Assembly: GCA_038030265.1 (NCBI GenBank)
Contig: CM075938.1
Span: forward strand, 49,283,189-49,347,188
Source: Corythucha ciliata
Taxonomy: Eukaryota > Arthropoda > Insecta > Hemiptera > Tingidae
Direction: 5' to 3'
Length of the DNA stretch: 64,000 nt
The position numbers and the translations under genes were made by a program. Of this stretch, positions 44,051 through 56,069 are shown in pieces; the stretch's first letter is position 1, and every line of letters begins with the position of its first letter. Below the pieces are notes generated by a model. The model did not search any database and was not told where the DNA came from. It was given only the letters and a program-made list of their open reading frames with translations.

Positions 44051-47000
44051 AGCGATATCCGTACTTGCTAATAATTGCTGTGTAAGGCGCTGAAGCTTTG
44101 GCCATTTTAGTTCCAGCTTGCTTCGTAAGTTTCTGTAAGCACATGAAAATAATGTGCAAAATAATGAATTTGATTGGTTTAACTACCCAATTATAAATTG
44201 GAAAAGGGAAATTTTCAGCTAAGAGGTTAGTTTCATGTCTCAAGTCAACCAATGTAGGTAAGAATTTGCTCATCACCGTAGGATAAACCCCCCCAAAAAA
44301 TTGAAAAATAAAGGGCGACCACTTACCCTAAGGGTGTTCCTCTTACGAATGTCGAACACGGCTCGAACCTTTCTCTTCGTCTCAAGAGCTCGAACAACGT
44401 CCTTGTACTTCCAACCGACCTCGTGCGACAGACGACCCAAATGACAGTAGGCTCGGCCGGGTTTCAAGCAGAGGACTCGCATGGCGCTCGGTACGACGAG
44501 ACGTTTCCTCTTGTCGTACGGTGGTGGGCATCCTTCGAAGAGCTTGATGCGACGTAGGGCGGCCTTTCCACGTTCAATTTTGTGAGGGACCATGCCTGTG
44601 TGAGAGAGTGAGAAGGATGGAGGTCAATTTTTTAGAAAAATGGAATAGAATCGGAAACTATTAAGGTACGGCACTAAAACCGATTGTTTAGCCTAAAAAG
44701 TAATAATTTAGCACCGGGAACTGACTACTAACTGTATAAATGGTAATTTTACGACAGGACATTGACTAAACAGGCCGGAAAACGTCATTCCCCTTCGATA
44801 GGACTCCCAATGCTTTCATCGGAAAATGGTCGTGGCCGTGGAGATATGAAGAAAGAGGAGGGAGCGACAGATACTAAAATCTAATCAACGGGGTGAAGCG
44901 TAAATACGCCATGTTGTTAGTCCCGGAACGCATCAGGATTAGTAGCTATAAAAAACCAATTTGACAGAATATTGGCTCATTCGAAGGGTCTTATCATTCA
45001 ATGAAGAAATTTAGCATGTTTGCTTTCACAAAAATCAATTTCAAAGGATTGAGTCAGTGAAAAAAAACGAATTTCCTGGCTTTGACTCTCTGAAAACAAC
45101 ATTTCGAGGGGGTTGGCATTAAAATGTTGAGAGTTTGGGCTCTATCAATTATACGAAGTGTCGTGGGTCTGGCCCGTTCAAAACCCCAATTTCACGGAAT
45201 TTGGTCGTACAAAAAACTTAATTTCGCCGTATAACTCTATTTAAATCCAAATTTCAAGAGTTTGGCTCTTTCATGACCAAATCGTATCGTAACAGCAATA
45301 TCGAGGGGGACGATTCAAAATCAAAAAACGCGAAAATCATGGTTTTGCTAATATAAAAACAAAATTTCACGAGTTTAGTTTCTTCAACAAACTGATTTGG
45401 CTCTCAGAAATACTAAATTCACAAGCTTGGCTCTTTAAACCCCAAATTCAGCGATTCCGGCTCTTTTAAATCCAATATTACGAGTGTGGCTCTTCCAGAG
45501 ACAAATTTAGCACACTTGAAAACCAAATTCATGAATTTGACTTGAATCTGACTGAAACAGTGAACTTCGAGATTTTGAATGTTCCGTCCCAAATTTAAAA
45601 AAATTAAATGTCGTGAAATTGGATTCTGCAAAACTGGATTTCACGAAATACTTATCATTCAGGCTTTGGCTCTGTCGGACCCAAATTTCACGTATTTGGC
45701 TCTTTCAAGAATGAACTTCACGTATCTCACGAAAATTTAGAGGGCTCGACTTCTGTAAAAAATCAATTTTGTGAATTTGGCTATCACTTCCTTTTCCATT
45801 CTCGAACTAAGAAATGGACTGCGGGCGCGCATTTCATCATTAGATGGCCAACTGAGTCTTCGAATCAAATTATTTGGTCAGTTTGCGAGCAACTGTTGTA
45901 CTCCGAATTTGAAATGTAAGAAACGATTCGTGAGCAAATGGACATGAAATGTGCGAATTTGCAGTTTAATTGAACTTGATGAAATGTCCGGTTTCCAGGT
46001 AGCTGGGGTGCCTAATGCCGCGGTCAAATAGACGAGTGTCCTATGAAATTCCTACTATGACTAAGAGGTGGTATTTTCTACTCCCATCCATTTTTGGGCG
46101 CCTAGGCATAATTTTTGGGTGCCTATGGAACCCGACAGTTCACTCAAGACACATTCTGATTCAAAATAAGGAGTAGATGGGGATGTGATGACGCGTGGAA
46201 GAGCTCGCATTAGTTCAATTTTTTCCCCGACGAAATACGAGTGTTTTCGTTCAATCACAAAATACGAGGTAGTCTAGGATAAAGAAGCTGCCCCCTCATT
46301 TTTCCCTGACTAGGGTGTCAAAGGTAAGAAATTCCCTGACCACTTTAAAATTCTTCGAATTTTCCCGGTCTGTGGCTACCCATAAGCCCTGACCAAGAAT
46401 CTAAAGGGCTACTTTAGAGTGTACCAGACGCCCTTGGAAGTCCGGGCCCAAAACGGCGGCATCGAAAGGTCGAGCCGAAAATCCAGCTATGATTTTCAGA
46501 TTACGCGCATCGAGAAGCCCCGAGACACTCGGTTTTGTTAATTATACATTTTGACCAAAACAACCGAAGGGTTAAGAGTGCCAATTCGCGGTTTCTTAAA
46601 GCAACTTGCAGAAAACGCTAACTCGGGGTTTCAGGAGGCCCATTCTTGGCTAAAAGGCACAACAAACGCTCGTTGGGGCCAAAACAGGAGGAAAACTCCA
46701 ATTGGCGGTTTGTGGAGGCAACTTCATGGCTAAAACGAAGAAAAGACAGTAATTTGATATTCCGGAGCCACCACTAAGGCTGCAATTGGGGAAAAATGAT
46801 AATGTGGTGTTATTTGGGCTAGCCCACGCTGTAAATGAGATTAAAGCTGTAGCAGCCTAGGCACGCGGCCCGCACCTTCGCGCGGAAACATTTGTGGGGC
46901 TCGAGAAAACCTGTGAAAACGCCGAAATAATGATGAAATAGCCAGAGATTCTGGGACCGAAGTGTCACGAACAACCCCCCCCCCCACAAAAGTTTTCATG

Positions 47001-48397
47001 CAAACAAGTAAAATTGACATTGTAGCACAACATTCTGTTTTTTGGGTTAACTATGCTATTATGCTTTCTCAAGTGACTTCCGTCCCGGGCCCCGGTAGGT
47101 ATCGGTCCACACCTGCTAGGCACCTCTACATTCGGCTGCATTCGTCAAAAGTGCGCAAAATAAGCGACTTTTTGGTCGCTCGATAATTGACTATCAATTC
47201 AAACTACTGCGACAGGCATAAGACCTTTTTTCTTCAACTCGGATTAGAGCTTCCTGCTGCTGGAGCCATGATATTGGTTTGGTTCTTACAAAAAAAAAAA
47301 GTCTTGGCACGACCATTGTGACAGAGTCTTCCCTATTTCTGTTAACCCCCCTTACAGCAAAGGTCAGTTTTTTACCGACCGCCACCTTGACCCTGAAAAA
47401 CGTTCGTCAATAAAAACTCCCGTTGGAGAGTTCCATTTGGCCAAGAAAAGGTTCATCAGATTTTAATAAAATATCATATCACAATCAAGCAATGTAGGTA
47501 AGATAATTAAATCATCATCTGAACCTTAGTTGGGCGGGAGAGGGGGTACTCGATTCCTCGACTACCCTTCCCTATTCTGTCTTTGGAACTCACAAAGATT
47601 GCCACAAGCAAGGGGAATGCAGTCATAGACGATATGAAACGTCCAAAAACCCTTCAAAAATTACTAACCTCGGATCGTCCTGTACAGGATTTTGCTGGGA
47701 GCGCGAAAGTGGAAGGGTCCACGAGCGGGGTTGATGTTACATCTTTTCCTCAAGAAGGAAAGATATTTGAGTTTACTCCTACAAAAAAAAATACAAAAAA
47801 ACGGGCGGTTATATGAAGCGACGAGGAGTGGGAGCACACGAACAGGGGATCGTTGTTTACCTGAAGAAATTTCCGGAGATGTTGATCTGTTCAGTTCGAA
47901 CGACGACGACTTTGTTGCCGTTCAAAGCGGCTTTGGCAACGATTGAGGCCAAACGTCCAAGTAGATGGCCTTTGCCGTCTATTACAATCGGCTGAACATG
48001 AAAAATACAAAGAAAAAATGTTAAAATTTATTCGATCGAATATCAAGTACGATACATAGGGGAACGGGGGAAGACAGGTTATGATGTGTTCTCGAGACTA
48101 GGGCAGATCTTCGGGACCTTATTCAAGACAAACTAGTATGTACTTTGCTAAAATAACGTCCAAAATGATAAAAGCTTCAATTTATTATGCAAAAAAAGTG
48201 AATTTTTACTCGAAGGGCACCACAGAATGTGCAACACCAATAACCACGTGTCTACTAAACCACTACACCCCAACACCTAGAAACTTGACGACTAGTAAGA
48301 AAAACTCCGCTCAACGGTCAGACCAGTGAAATAGCACAACTTTTTAATTATTAAAACATTAAAAATTTCAATTTACCTTGTCACTGAAGCCCGTCAT
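44049..48397 (-). CDS. RPL13A: 60S ribosomal protein L13a (uL13)
   Basis: Structural protein of the large ribosomal subunit. Exons on the minus strand: 48397-48377, 47991-47861, 47778-47669, 44595-44327, 44132-44049; GT-AG throughout, 204 residues, against 203 in human. Exon 1 carries only M-T-G-F-S-D-K. Exon 2 has '[15 protein letters not shown]' and '[11 protein letters not shown]'. Exon 3 has '[11 protein letters not shown]', '[15 protein letters not shown]' and 'RTIRG'. Exon 4 has '[15 protein letters not shown]', '[18 protein letters not shown]' and '[12 protein letters not shown]'. The tail ends 'IISKYGYR'. Introns 3 and 4 each hold a U34-like C/D snoRNA, the arrangement known from vertebrate RPL13A. 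Intron 3 (3.1 kb) also contains family-B repeats. It is divergent from PRORP across 341 bp. Confidence 0.95.
44211..44280 (-). ncRNA. SNORD34: U34-like C/D box snoRNA in RPL13A intron 4
   Basis: On the sense strand: C box GTGATGA (44276-44270), guide segment 'ttacctacattg' followed by a D' like 'gttga', a C'-like 'gacatga', and D box CTGA (44218-44215). The guide agrees with what I recall of human SNORD34, which lies in RPL13A and directs 2'-O-methylation of 28S rRNA. The terminal stem is weak, so this copy may be less efficient than the one in intron 3. Confidence 0.65.
44940..45800. repeat. satellite family B (RPL13A intron 3)
   Basis: Diverged units such as 'ccaaatttcacgtatttgg' with 'ctctttcaa' at about 30-base spacing. 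The rest of the intron (45800-47440) has a short family-A reverse stretch at 46560-46740, 'cccgggccccggtagg' at 47087 and otherwise nothing recognisable. Confidence 0.75.
47450..47525 (-). ncRNA. SNORD34: U34-like C/D box snoRNA in RPL13A intron 3
   Basis: A canonical C/D box RNA of 76 bases on the sense strand of RPL13A. It has 5' stem GGTTCA (47525-47520), C box ATGATGA, guide 'cttacctacattg' then D' 'cttga', C'-like 'tgatatgat', D box CTGA (47459-47456) and 3' stem TGAACC (47455-47450). The six-base terminal stem is perfect. It shares the guide of the copy in intron 4 but little other sequence, so both are probably kept by selection on the guide. Processing from the spliced intron is inferred. 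Confidence 0.82.
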
Positions 48398-48738
48398 ACT
48401 CCTACAAAATGTGGAAACGAACACGAGACACCAAAGAGGGCAAGCCGAACTCAAACGTTGGGGGAGGGGGAAAGAGTCGGAAATGTTTCGTTGGTGGTTA
48501 TCCACAAATGGTGTGAGGTGTGACGTCACGCAATTGTGTTCGACTTGAATATCGGGCGTTTTTTAGTATTTTATTTAACGTAAACGAGAAAGGGTCTGAA
48601 AAACGATAAAGTTGCCTTTAAAATACGGTATTTTACGGTTATTTCAAACGCTGAGTCAAGGCACGCCTTTATCAGTGTTTGAGGGATTAATGTCGCGCTT
48701 ATGACATTACCGGGGTCCTTCGTTTTGAAACTGTGACA
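48398..48738. promoter_or_regulatory. divergent promoter of RPL13A and PRORP
   Basis: A 341-base gap between opposed start codons. Pyrimidine-rich on the RPL13A strand near 48475-48460 ('tttccccctccccc'), a possible TOP-type start region of a ribosomal protein gene. This is inference only. Confidence 0.5.
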
Positions 48739-51676
48739 ATGTTCAAAGTGACTAGGATTTTATTGAGAGAAAACGTTCATTTATCGGCCAGGTACTCGAC
48801 TAAAACTCGTAAACAGAGAAGTCCGCTCGATTGGATCGAAGTTCAAATCAAAGAGTACATCAAGAATGGGTCGGCCGAGCCGGTCGACTCCTTGAAATCA
48901 CGTCTACTTGGGTCGACCGACTTTGCCAGAGATAATTTCGACGCGATATTTTTACGTGTATGCGCTTCTTTGAGTGCCGTCGACGTGGGAAAGCGTCACT
49001 TTTATAAAATGACAGAGGGGGGTCGCGAGCCGGGTCTCGCGGCCGCCGGTCGGTATATGAATCTGTGCGGTCTCGACCCTACCGGGTGTCAAGACGTCGA
49101 TAGAGCCCTGATTGACTCTTTATATCGGTAGGTTTGTGTGACTTGTCCCATATTTCGTGGTTTTCTAATTGAAAACGTTCAGGCGAATCAAGCAAAAGTA
49201 CGATGGCCTCCTCGATTCTTCAACCTGTGAAGCTCTCACAATCGGCCTGAGTGCTGTGGGTCGTTGGCGAGAAGCGCTCGTATATCTGGACAAATTCGAC
49301 GAAGAACACGGAATGCAACCCTCCAGAAAAATGTTCTCGGCCGTCGTCGAAGGGGCTCTTTGCAATTCTGAGGAAACCGACGGCTGGCAATTGATGGACC
49401 GAATGGGATCGTTGGGTAAAATTCCGACGAGTCGTTTGTATGAGATTTTGTCACGACCCAAGAGTCGACTCGAGAATTTCTTGTTTTGGCACCAGAAGTA
49501 TGACGTCACCGTGCTCGGCGAAGCGGTTGACATTATCGTCGGGGCGTCGTCGAACCACTTCAACGCCACAGTCACTGGCGTAACGTACAGGTAGATTTCA
49601 GTGTTAGCAGTTCTGGTAGAAAGGCCTGCGCTCTCTGTCCGTGGTTGCCCCCTGATGCCATATAGGTGGCCGCCCCCAATTCGCTCAGTAACGCGGGGCC
49701 ATACTGTCCTCGGGTATTGACAATGTTTCCTTTAGACTAACAGCTCAACCAGGAAAACCCCCAGAGTAGCTCTAAAATCTGGTTCATTCCCCTCAGTAAT
49801 CTCGAACTCTGATCTTCTGCAGGTAGTAAAGCCTCCAGGAACCCTTAATTTGGCCATGAAGCTGAAAATATCTCGGGGGACGCACGGGCACATTTTGTGG
49901 TTCGTCTTTCCAGAGTTCGAACCTTTTTTGGTCAGACGTTTTTGTGGTTCGACGTTTCCGTGGTTCGAGCTTCTTGTGGCTCGAATGTTTTGTCGCACGG
50001 AATTTTCTTTGGTTACCTGTTTGTATGTTAGAGCTTCTAGTAGTTAGACCTTTTTGTGGTTCGAACCTTTTGTGGTTAGACGTGTTTGTGGTTCGAACCT
50101 TTTGTGGCAGGACGTTTTTGTGGTTCGAACTTTTTGTGGTCAGACGTTCTTGTGGTTCGAGCTTTTTGTAGTCATTCGTTTTTCTGGACCGAGCTTTTCT
50201 TTGGTGATTCCAGTATGTTGTAGTGCACTGACACTACTTCTCATCATCGGAGGTCAATTCTAGCGTCGAGAAAATGGGCTGAAAACTTACAACAACGCAA
50301 AAAGTTCATTTTTGGCTATTATAGCTGGCGCTTCGGCCACTCTGTTACATTTTGGCGGGAACAGCCAGTACTTTTTGATAGAGCACATGGTCTGAGTGGC
50401 TAAGAAACCAGTAATGACTCTATCCGTGATCAGCTTGGAGATAGTGGCCATAAAATTATAGGCGGCTTGCCCGTTTTGATGATATTTCCGCGTTAATGTC
50501 ATTGATTTGACGTGGACTGCGACATTCTACTTGAACAACCCCTCTGTGCTCCCTCCCTCTTAGCGATCCGAGCCTGGGCGTATCTTGGCTAGAGGACACT
50601 GTAACTGTCATGCCCTCCCACCACTTTCGATCGTCCAGAAACCAACCATTTTTTAAGAAGCCGCAATCTGCCTTATTTTCATGTCGCCGGTTTGGCTCAT
50701 TTTTTAATTTTTTGGCTTTTTGTTTCAAGTGGAAAGTGTAAAGCATGTCAAAGAACACTAAAACGACTGACCATCACCGAAGACGAGTTCAATCTTCTTC
50801 GTGAAGCCTTCCTTGAACCTGTTCTCGTCGGTAGCAATCTTTTCCTCAAGTCGCGACCCGACGAGCTTCGACAATTTTTACACTTTCTCGACGACGCCGG
50901 ACGTGTTAACATTGTTCTCGACGGTCTCAACGTTGCCTATTCAGCCAAGAATCAACAGAGTACGAATATTGCTGAGTGTGCGAAAATGGTGAGCAGTTTT
51001 ACGTCGTTTCGTATTTAATTTTTTCACTCAACAACTGTATACACTCACCCCTGCTCTGTCATAGCTTCGTAGAGTCACCGAACATTTTTTAAATCAAGGA
51101 AACAAAGTAATGATTGTCGGTCGGAAGCACATGCTAAAATGGCCAAAGCTACACATAGACTTCCTAAAAAAACGCTGTCCGGTATTTTTTACCGAGGATG
51201 TGTAAGTGCCCCCTCCCCCACTCTTGACGAGATGTCCATCCGTTAGAGTTCCGAGTTTTTTCTAGTTCAGCCGACGACCCATACCTTCTCTACGCCACAA
51301 TGAAAAGCGGCCTTGGCACCGTGTTCGTTTCCAGAGATCAAATGCGTAGCCATAAATTCCGTTTGAAAGAGCCCGAGTTGACGCGAATCTTTTCGAAATG
51401 GCGTCAAATTCATCAGAGGTCTTTGCGCTACGCGAGCGCAGACGACCACGTTTCTTTACTAGTGCGTTCTTAATTGTTCTTTTTTTTAAATTCGATGATT
51501 ACAACCTTATAAAATTGCAGTCTCCTGTGCCCTACGAAATGAATGTTCAATCATCGACTGACGGTTCGTGGCATTTACCCGTCACTAGCGACCAATTGGC
51601 ACACGTGCCACCTCACCTAGTGCCCAGTAGAACACAGTGGTTGTGCCTATCGCCCAAGAAATACACCGCGTCGTGA
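48739..51676 (+). CDS. PRORP: mitochondrial protein-only RNase P catalytic subunit (PRORP/MRPP3)
   Basis: Metallonuclease that cuts 5' leaders from mitochondrial tRNAs, with TRMT10C and HSD17B10 in animals. Exons: 48739-49127, 49183-49590, 50730-50988, 51065-51201, 51266-51461, 51521-51676; GT-AG, in frame, 514 residues. The N terminus is basic and Ser/Thr/Arg-rich, as in a mitochondrial presequence. Exons 1-2 hold the helical PPR-like region. Exon 3 begins the zinc site with 'SGKCKAC' (C269, C272), then NYN nuclease Asp residues in 'IVLDGLNV' (D330), 'SADDPYLLY' (D401, D402) and 'VFVSRDQM' (D421). 'GRKHML' fits the human motif. The C-terminal 'SWHLP' and 'QWLCL' supply the remaining His and Cys zinc ligands. 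All catalytic residues I know of are present. Intron 2 (1.1 kb) contains tandem repeats. Convergent with ERp29. Confidence 0.93.
49905..50215. repeat. short tandem repeat 'gtggttcgaactttttt' (PRORP intron 2)
   Basis: Units near 'ttgtggttcgaaccttt' and 'tggttagacgttttt' alternate. They are reverse complementary to the repeat at 40.1-40.3 kb. Confidence 0.75.
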
Positions 51677-51775
51677 AAAAATACGATGATTTATTGTTGA
51701 TTTTTTTTGGAATGTAAGCGACTTGAGGGCACACCCCAGCTAATGACAAAGTGACAAAAAAATTGTTTTATGTTT

Positions 51776-52773
51776 TCACAGTTCGTCGTGCTGTTTGAAA
51801 GACTGCAAGATATTGATTCGTTCCTGCATTTCACTCTGTTTCTCCTTGTTGATCTTCTCTTTGAGAAGATTCTCGACTCGCTTGGTTTCATTATCCACGA
51901 ATTCGTCGCCTTTTTCCACAATTTTCCGCATAATCTGTGGGGAAAAAACGTAAGTCGGTTAAACTTACTCCCCCCCCCCTCCTTCACAACCCATTACCTT
52001 GACGTAAGTCTCGGCCGATTTGTAGTCTCGGTTACCTTTCACAGAGCTCCATAGGTCCTCGCCCTTTTTCAAGAGAGATTTTCTTTCGTCCTCTGAGGAC
52101 GATTTAATGAATTTTGTCACTAGATTGTCAAAGCTCTCGAGGCAACCGGGAAGACCGATGTAAATTTTAGAGTGAGCCCTTCGAAAAAAAAAAAATGTTT
52201 ACTCAGGATTTTCTAGCGTTTAATTTAATAAGAGGGCTCACCTAATGAATCGTTTTATATTGTCCGCATTAAAATCTTTTTCATCCTTTGGTGAAAACGT
52301 CATGGGCTCATTGTTTTTTGTGAATAACTTGACAACGGGGAAATCTGCTTTTTTGACGCCGAAACGACCGGCTAAGTCTTCATTGTCTTTCTCACCGTAA
52401 TCTTTCACATGAACCTGCTCGATTCTCAATAATTAGAAATTTGTCAAGGTGTGGGGGGGGGGGAGACCATACTTCTCCAACGAGAAGATCCGGCGACGAG
52501 TATGACGACTCGCAGACGGCTTCAAAAGCGTCGTGTTTCGGACCGTAAGGGTAGGCGCTGTCGAATTTTATTAGATAAGTGTCGAATTTCGACGTAATCT
52601 ACACGCACATACAGAAAAGGTGTCCGTTAGCGAATAAATTCGTTAATCGAATTCTTTGTAGAGTTACTCACTTTGTCAAACGAGTAAGTGTCTAATGGGA
52701 CGCATCCTTTCCCTAAAATTTCTCCGACGAAAGACAGTAAAATGGGTAGAAAGAGAGCCACCGTGCGAGCCAT
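51776..52773 (-). CDS. ERP29: endoplasmic reticulum protein 29 (ERp29 / Windbeutel)
   Basis: ER-lumen escort chaperone with a redox-inactive thioredoxin fold. The fly ortholog Windbeutel helps export Pipe. Exons on the minus strand: 52773-52672, 52598-52473, 52414-52242, 52178-51998, 51934-51776; GT-AG, 246 residues, against about 261 in human. Residues 1-22 form a signal peptide ('[20 protein letters not shown]'). The thioredoxin-like domain has '[10 protein letters not shown]', '[17 protein letters not shown]', 'VKDYGEKDN' and no CXXC. The C-terminal all-helical domain has '[12 protein letters not shown]' with the conserved Cys. The protein ends HDEL, a better ER-retrieval signal than the KEEL of vertebrates. 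The stop codon is 99 bases from that of convergent PRORP. Confidence 0.94.
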
Positions 52774-52799
52774 AACAACAGGGTGAGTACGCACCAATT

Positions 52800-54090
52800 C
52801 CAATTTTCCAATACTGCTGGAGATTAAGCACTCTCCGATGGGTTTAATCTCTTTTTTGAGTTCGTTCGCTTCGAAGAATCAACCAACCGGCGAAAAACAG
52901 CGAAATTTTACTCGTTTTAACAACCCAGAGATAAGAAGTGCCGGAGGAAGGGTGATAACAAAATCTAAAGACACGTCAGTGAATGTGATGGGGGGAGCAA
53001 TTTATTTATGGATTTTTCCCCATAAAACTTCTCTTAATTCTCTCTTCAATTATCTAGAATCTGTCACGTTCCTTATAAACTTATTTACCACAGACAGAGT
53101 GTAACTAATTCGATTTCACGGGTCGGGGAGGGGGGTTATTTCACCAAATCCGATTTCTTGAAAGCCGGACAAACTTCCATGAAAAACGAGCAGAGTGGAG
53201 GGCGGACACATCTTTATTAACTCCGATTCACTCATGGGGAAAATTAAAACCAATATCGCAGGGTCAGTGGCCTATTCAAGGCCAATTTCGCAAAGCTCTT
53301 TCTCCTTGGCTTCACCCAAAAAAGCAACTTCGCGGAATTAGCTCCTTAAAACCCAGTTTCGCGGGACTGGTTCGACCCCTAAAAGAAACTTATTCTGTCT
53401 ACGAAAACCTAATTTCGCAAAGTTGAAAAATTTAAAAAGCAATTTCCGATGTTGGCTCATTTTTAAAGAGCAATTTCACGGGTTTGACTCTGAATCCTGT
53501 CAATACCACATAATGTGCTCACATTCCGAAGTATAGGACCGCTATTTGACCCATTCAAAACCAATTCTGAGGAATTGGCTGGAAACCCCCCCTCACCAAC
53601 AAAACAATTTAGCGTATTTGGACCACCAAAATCAATTTGTAGCGTTTAATTTCTTTGAGGGACATAGCTAAATTGATTTCCCATTAAATTTGGGTGGGGG
53701 AGGGGCACATTTCACATTTTGGTGGGTGAGGGGTGGGCCCTTCTATTGGGGAGGGAACAGTCCTGTGATCGCGTTTAGCAGTAGGTCTGTTCGCGAAGCT
53801 ACACCAGGTTGCCCGAGGGTACACTAGGGCGCCCGAAAAGGGTTCGCGAGCAGACGAGTGCTGTTAGTGTAGCGAGAGTAGGACGTTCGCGTTGAGTTCA
53901 GAGCTACTCCGGGCTGCCCGAAGTTACTCCAACTTTTTGAAATAAACAGTGGCGTAGGTAGGAATTTGTCCTGGGGGGGGGGAATCTCGTAATGGTGAGG
54001 GGAGGGGGGTAATTTCACATTTTAGTCATTATCATTCCACCCAGCCGGCACACTCTTGAATCTGGACATCTTGCTGGCCTTATCATAGCC
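52800..54090. repeat. intergenic, satellite family B
   Basis: From 53150 to 53700 there are family-B units ('aaccaatttcgcaaag', 'cgggtttgactctg'). The flanks hold G runs (53131, 53695, 53967) and nothing coding that I can support. Confidence 0.6.
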
Positions 54091-54099
54091 TCAATCTCT

Positions 54100-56060
54100 C
54101 AGTTAGGGGCGATTTTTGGACTCTACCCGCAAATTAGCGTTTTTTTGGCCAAGTGTATCGTTCTTCTCAATTTCAGCCAAAGATTAGCGGTTTTGCCCCT
54201 CCCCCTTCGATAGCCATGAATTTGCGCATTTTCTCAACTTTAGCAGCAAAGTATCGTTTTTATCCCGTGAGCGATGTTTCTTAACTATCCACGAGTTTTG
54301 GCGTTTTCCTCAATTTTAGCAGCATATATTACAGATTTTTTAAATTTTTTTACCAGTAGCACTTTTATCAGTTTTAGCTGGAAATTAACGTTTTTTCAAG
54401 AGGTTTCCACAATACTAGCCGCAAAATATGGAGACTTTTCATGAATTAGGATTTCTTTGGTTCACCATTCGCAATGCATGAGCGATTTTTCTTAGTTTAC
54501 TCGCGAATTAGCGGTTTCTTCGCCTATTGCCATAAATTGGCGCTTTTTTTCAATTTCAGCCTGAAAAGTTGCTTTCAGAATCCGGAAATTGGCGTATATT
54601 CAGTTTTTGGCACAAATTAGAATTTTTCTCAATTTCAGCCGCGAATTAGCGCTTTTTTAAATTGTAGCGGCGACGCGTCGTAGAGTTTCAAACCAGTGAA
54701 TTAGCGAATTTTCTCAATTTCAGTCACAATTTGGCTTTTGGTACAATTTTAGCAGTAAATTGGCGATTTTTTCATTTTTAGCCGCAAATTACCAATTTTC
54801 TTAATTTTTAGGCTTAAAATTAACCTTTCTCTTAATTTTACCAGGCAGATTATTTTATTTTCTACATGTTACCCGCAAATTAGCGGTTTTCTACATTTTA
54901 CCACCGCATTAGCAAAACTATTTAACTTTTATAGGTGTAGATTATTGCTTCTTTTCAGTTCTAGCCGTGAATCATAGGATCTAAGGGGGGGGGGGCAGCA
55001 GAATTACCCCCCCCCCTGGAGCTTGGAAAATCTCTCAAAACATGGTGGAAGTGGTGGTGGTGTACTGGGGGAGGGGAGGGGTTTCGATTACCCCCCCCCC
55101 CCCCTTGAGAGAGGTCCCAGATCCGCCCTTGCCGTGAATTACCGTATTTTTTAACATTATACTATAGCCATGCATGAATTTGTCATTTTTCTGAATTCTA
55201 GTCACAAAAATGCCTTCAGAAGGTGCCAATTTAAATTATAAATGTAAATTTTTTTGTTCAAACCTTTTTCCAACCAAAAAATTTACATCTATCCCAAATT
55301 TCTGTCAAAAAATCATCTTTTTTAAATTATAAATTTCACGACACTTAATTCGAGAATTAGTGATGTTTCTCAATTTTAACAGCGAATTTCCGCTTTTTCT
55401 AAATTTTACCAGCGTGGTAGCGTTTCCAACCCGTGCATTACCTACCGTCCTACCGAGTTTTGCCAGTTTTTGCCAAGAATTGGCGTTTGACTCAATGTAA
55501 GCTGCAAATTAGCAATATTTTCAATATTTAACTGAGAATTAGTACTTTTCCCCAATTTGAACTGAAAATTAACGTTTTTCTTAATTTTAGCTGCGCTAAT
55601 TGGTGATTTTTTCAATTTTTGCCGCGAATTAGTGATTTTCTTAATTTGCAGTCGCGAATTAACGTTTTTCCTCACCTATATCCACCAATTGCAAATTAGC
55701 GATTTCTCCCAATTTCAGCTGTGGAATAGCGTTTTACGCTAATTTTGCGGCGATTCAGCATCTATTCCCTTTTTTATACGCGAAAGAGCGATTTTTCGCA
55801 ATTTCAGTTGTGAATTTACCATTTTTGTTGAATTCTAACCTGAAAGCGTCTTTTATTTGTCAATATAATAGCGTGTTTTCTCGACTTTAACCGCGGGGTT
55901 TGCCCAAATACAACACTTTCGCTTTGATTTCCACAATTTTTTCGAAGAATCACCTATGTGTACCGCGAATCAGCGATTTTTTCCTTAATTTTAGTCTGGA
56001 ATTTGCATCGCAGGACCACGAATCAGCGCATCTTAGCAGCTTTAGCCTCGAACGTTACCG
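54100..56060. repeat. satellite family A, forward orientation
   Basis: About 2 kb of units such as 'gccgcgaattagcg' and 'tttttctcaatttcag'. They are interrupted at about 54977-55133 by a GC-run MITE and near 55220-55330 by unique sequence. Confidence 0.85.
54977..55133. mobile_element. GC-run MITE with 'ggatct'/'agatcc' ends, copy 1
   Basis: Starts 'ggatctaagggggg' and ends 'cccagatccgcccttg'. Inside are 'cagcagaattaccccc', 'ggaaaatctctcaaaaca' and 'ggggtttcgattaccccc'. A second copy with the same inner order lies at 58034-58205. The ends recall the CAGNGGCGGATC type termini of hAT-like elements, but target duplications are not clear. Confidence 0.6.
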
Positions 56061-56069
56061 ATTTTTGTC

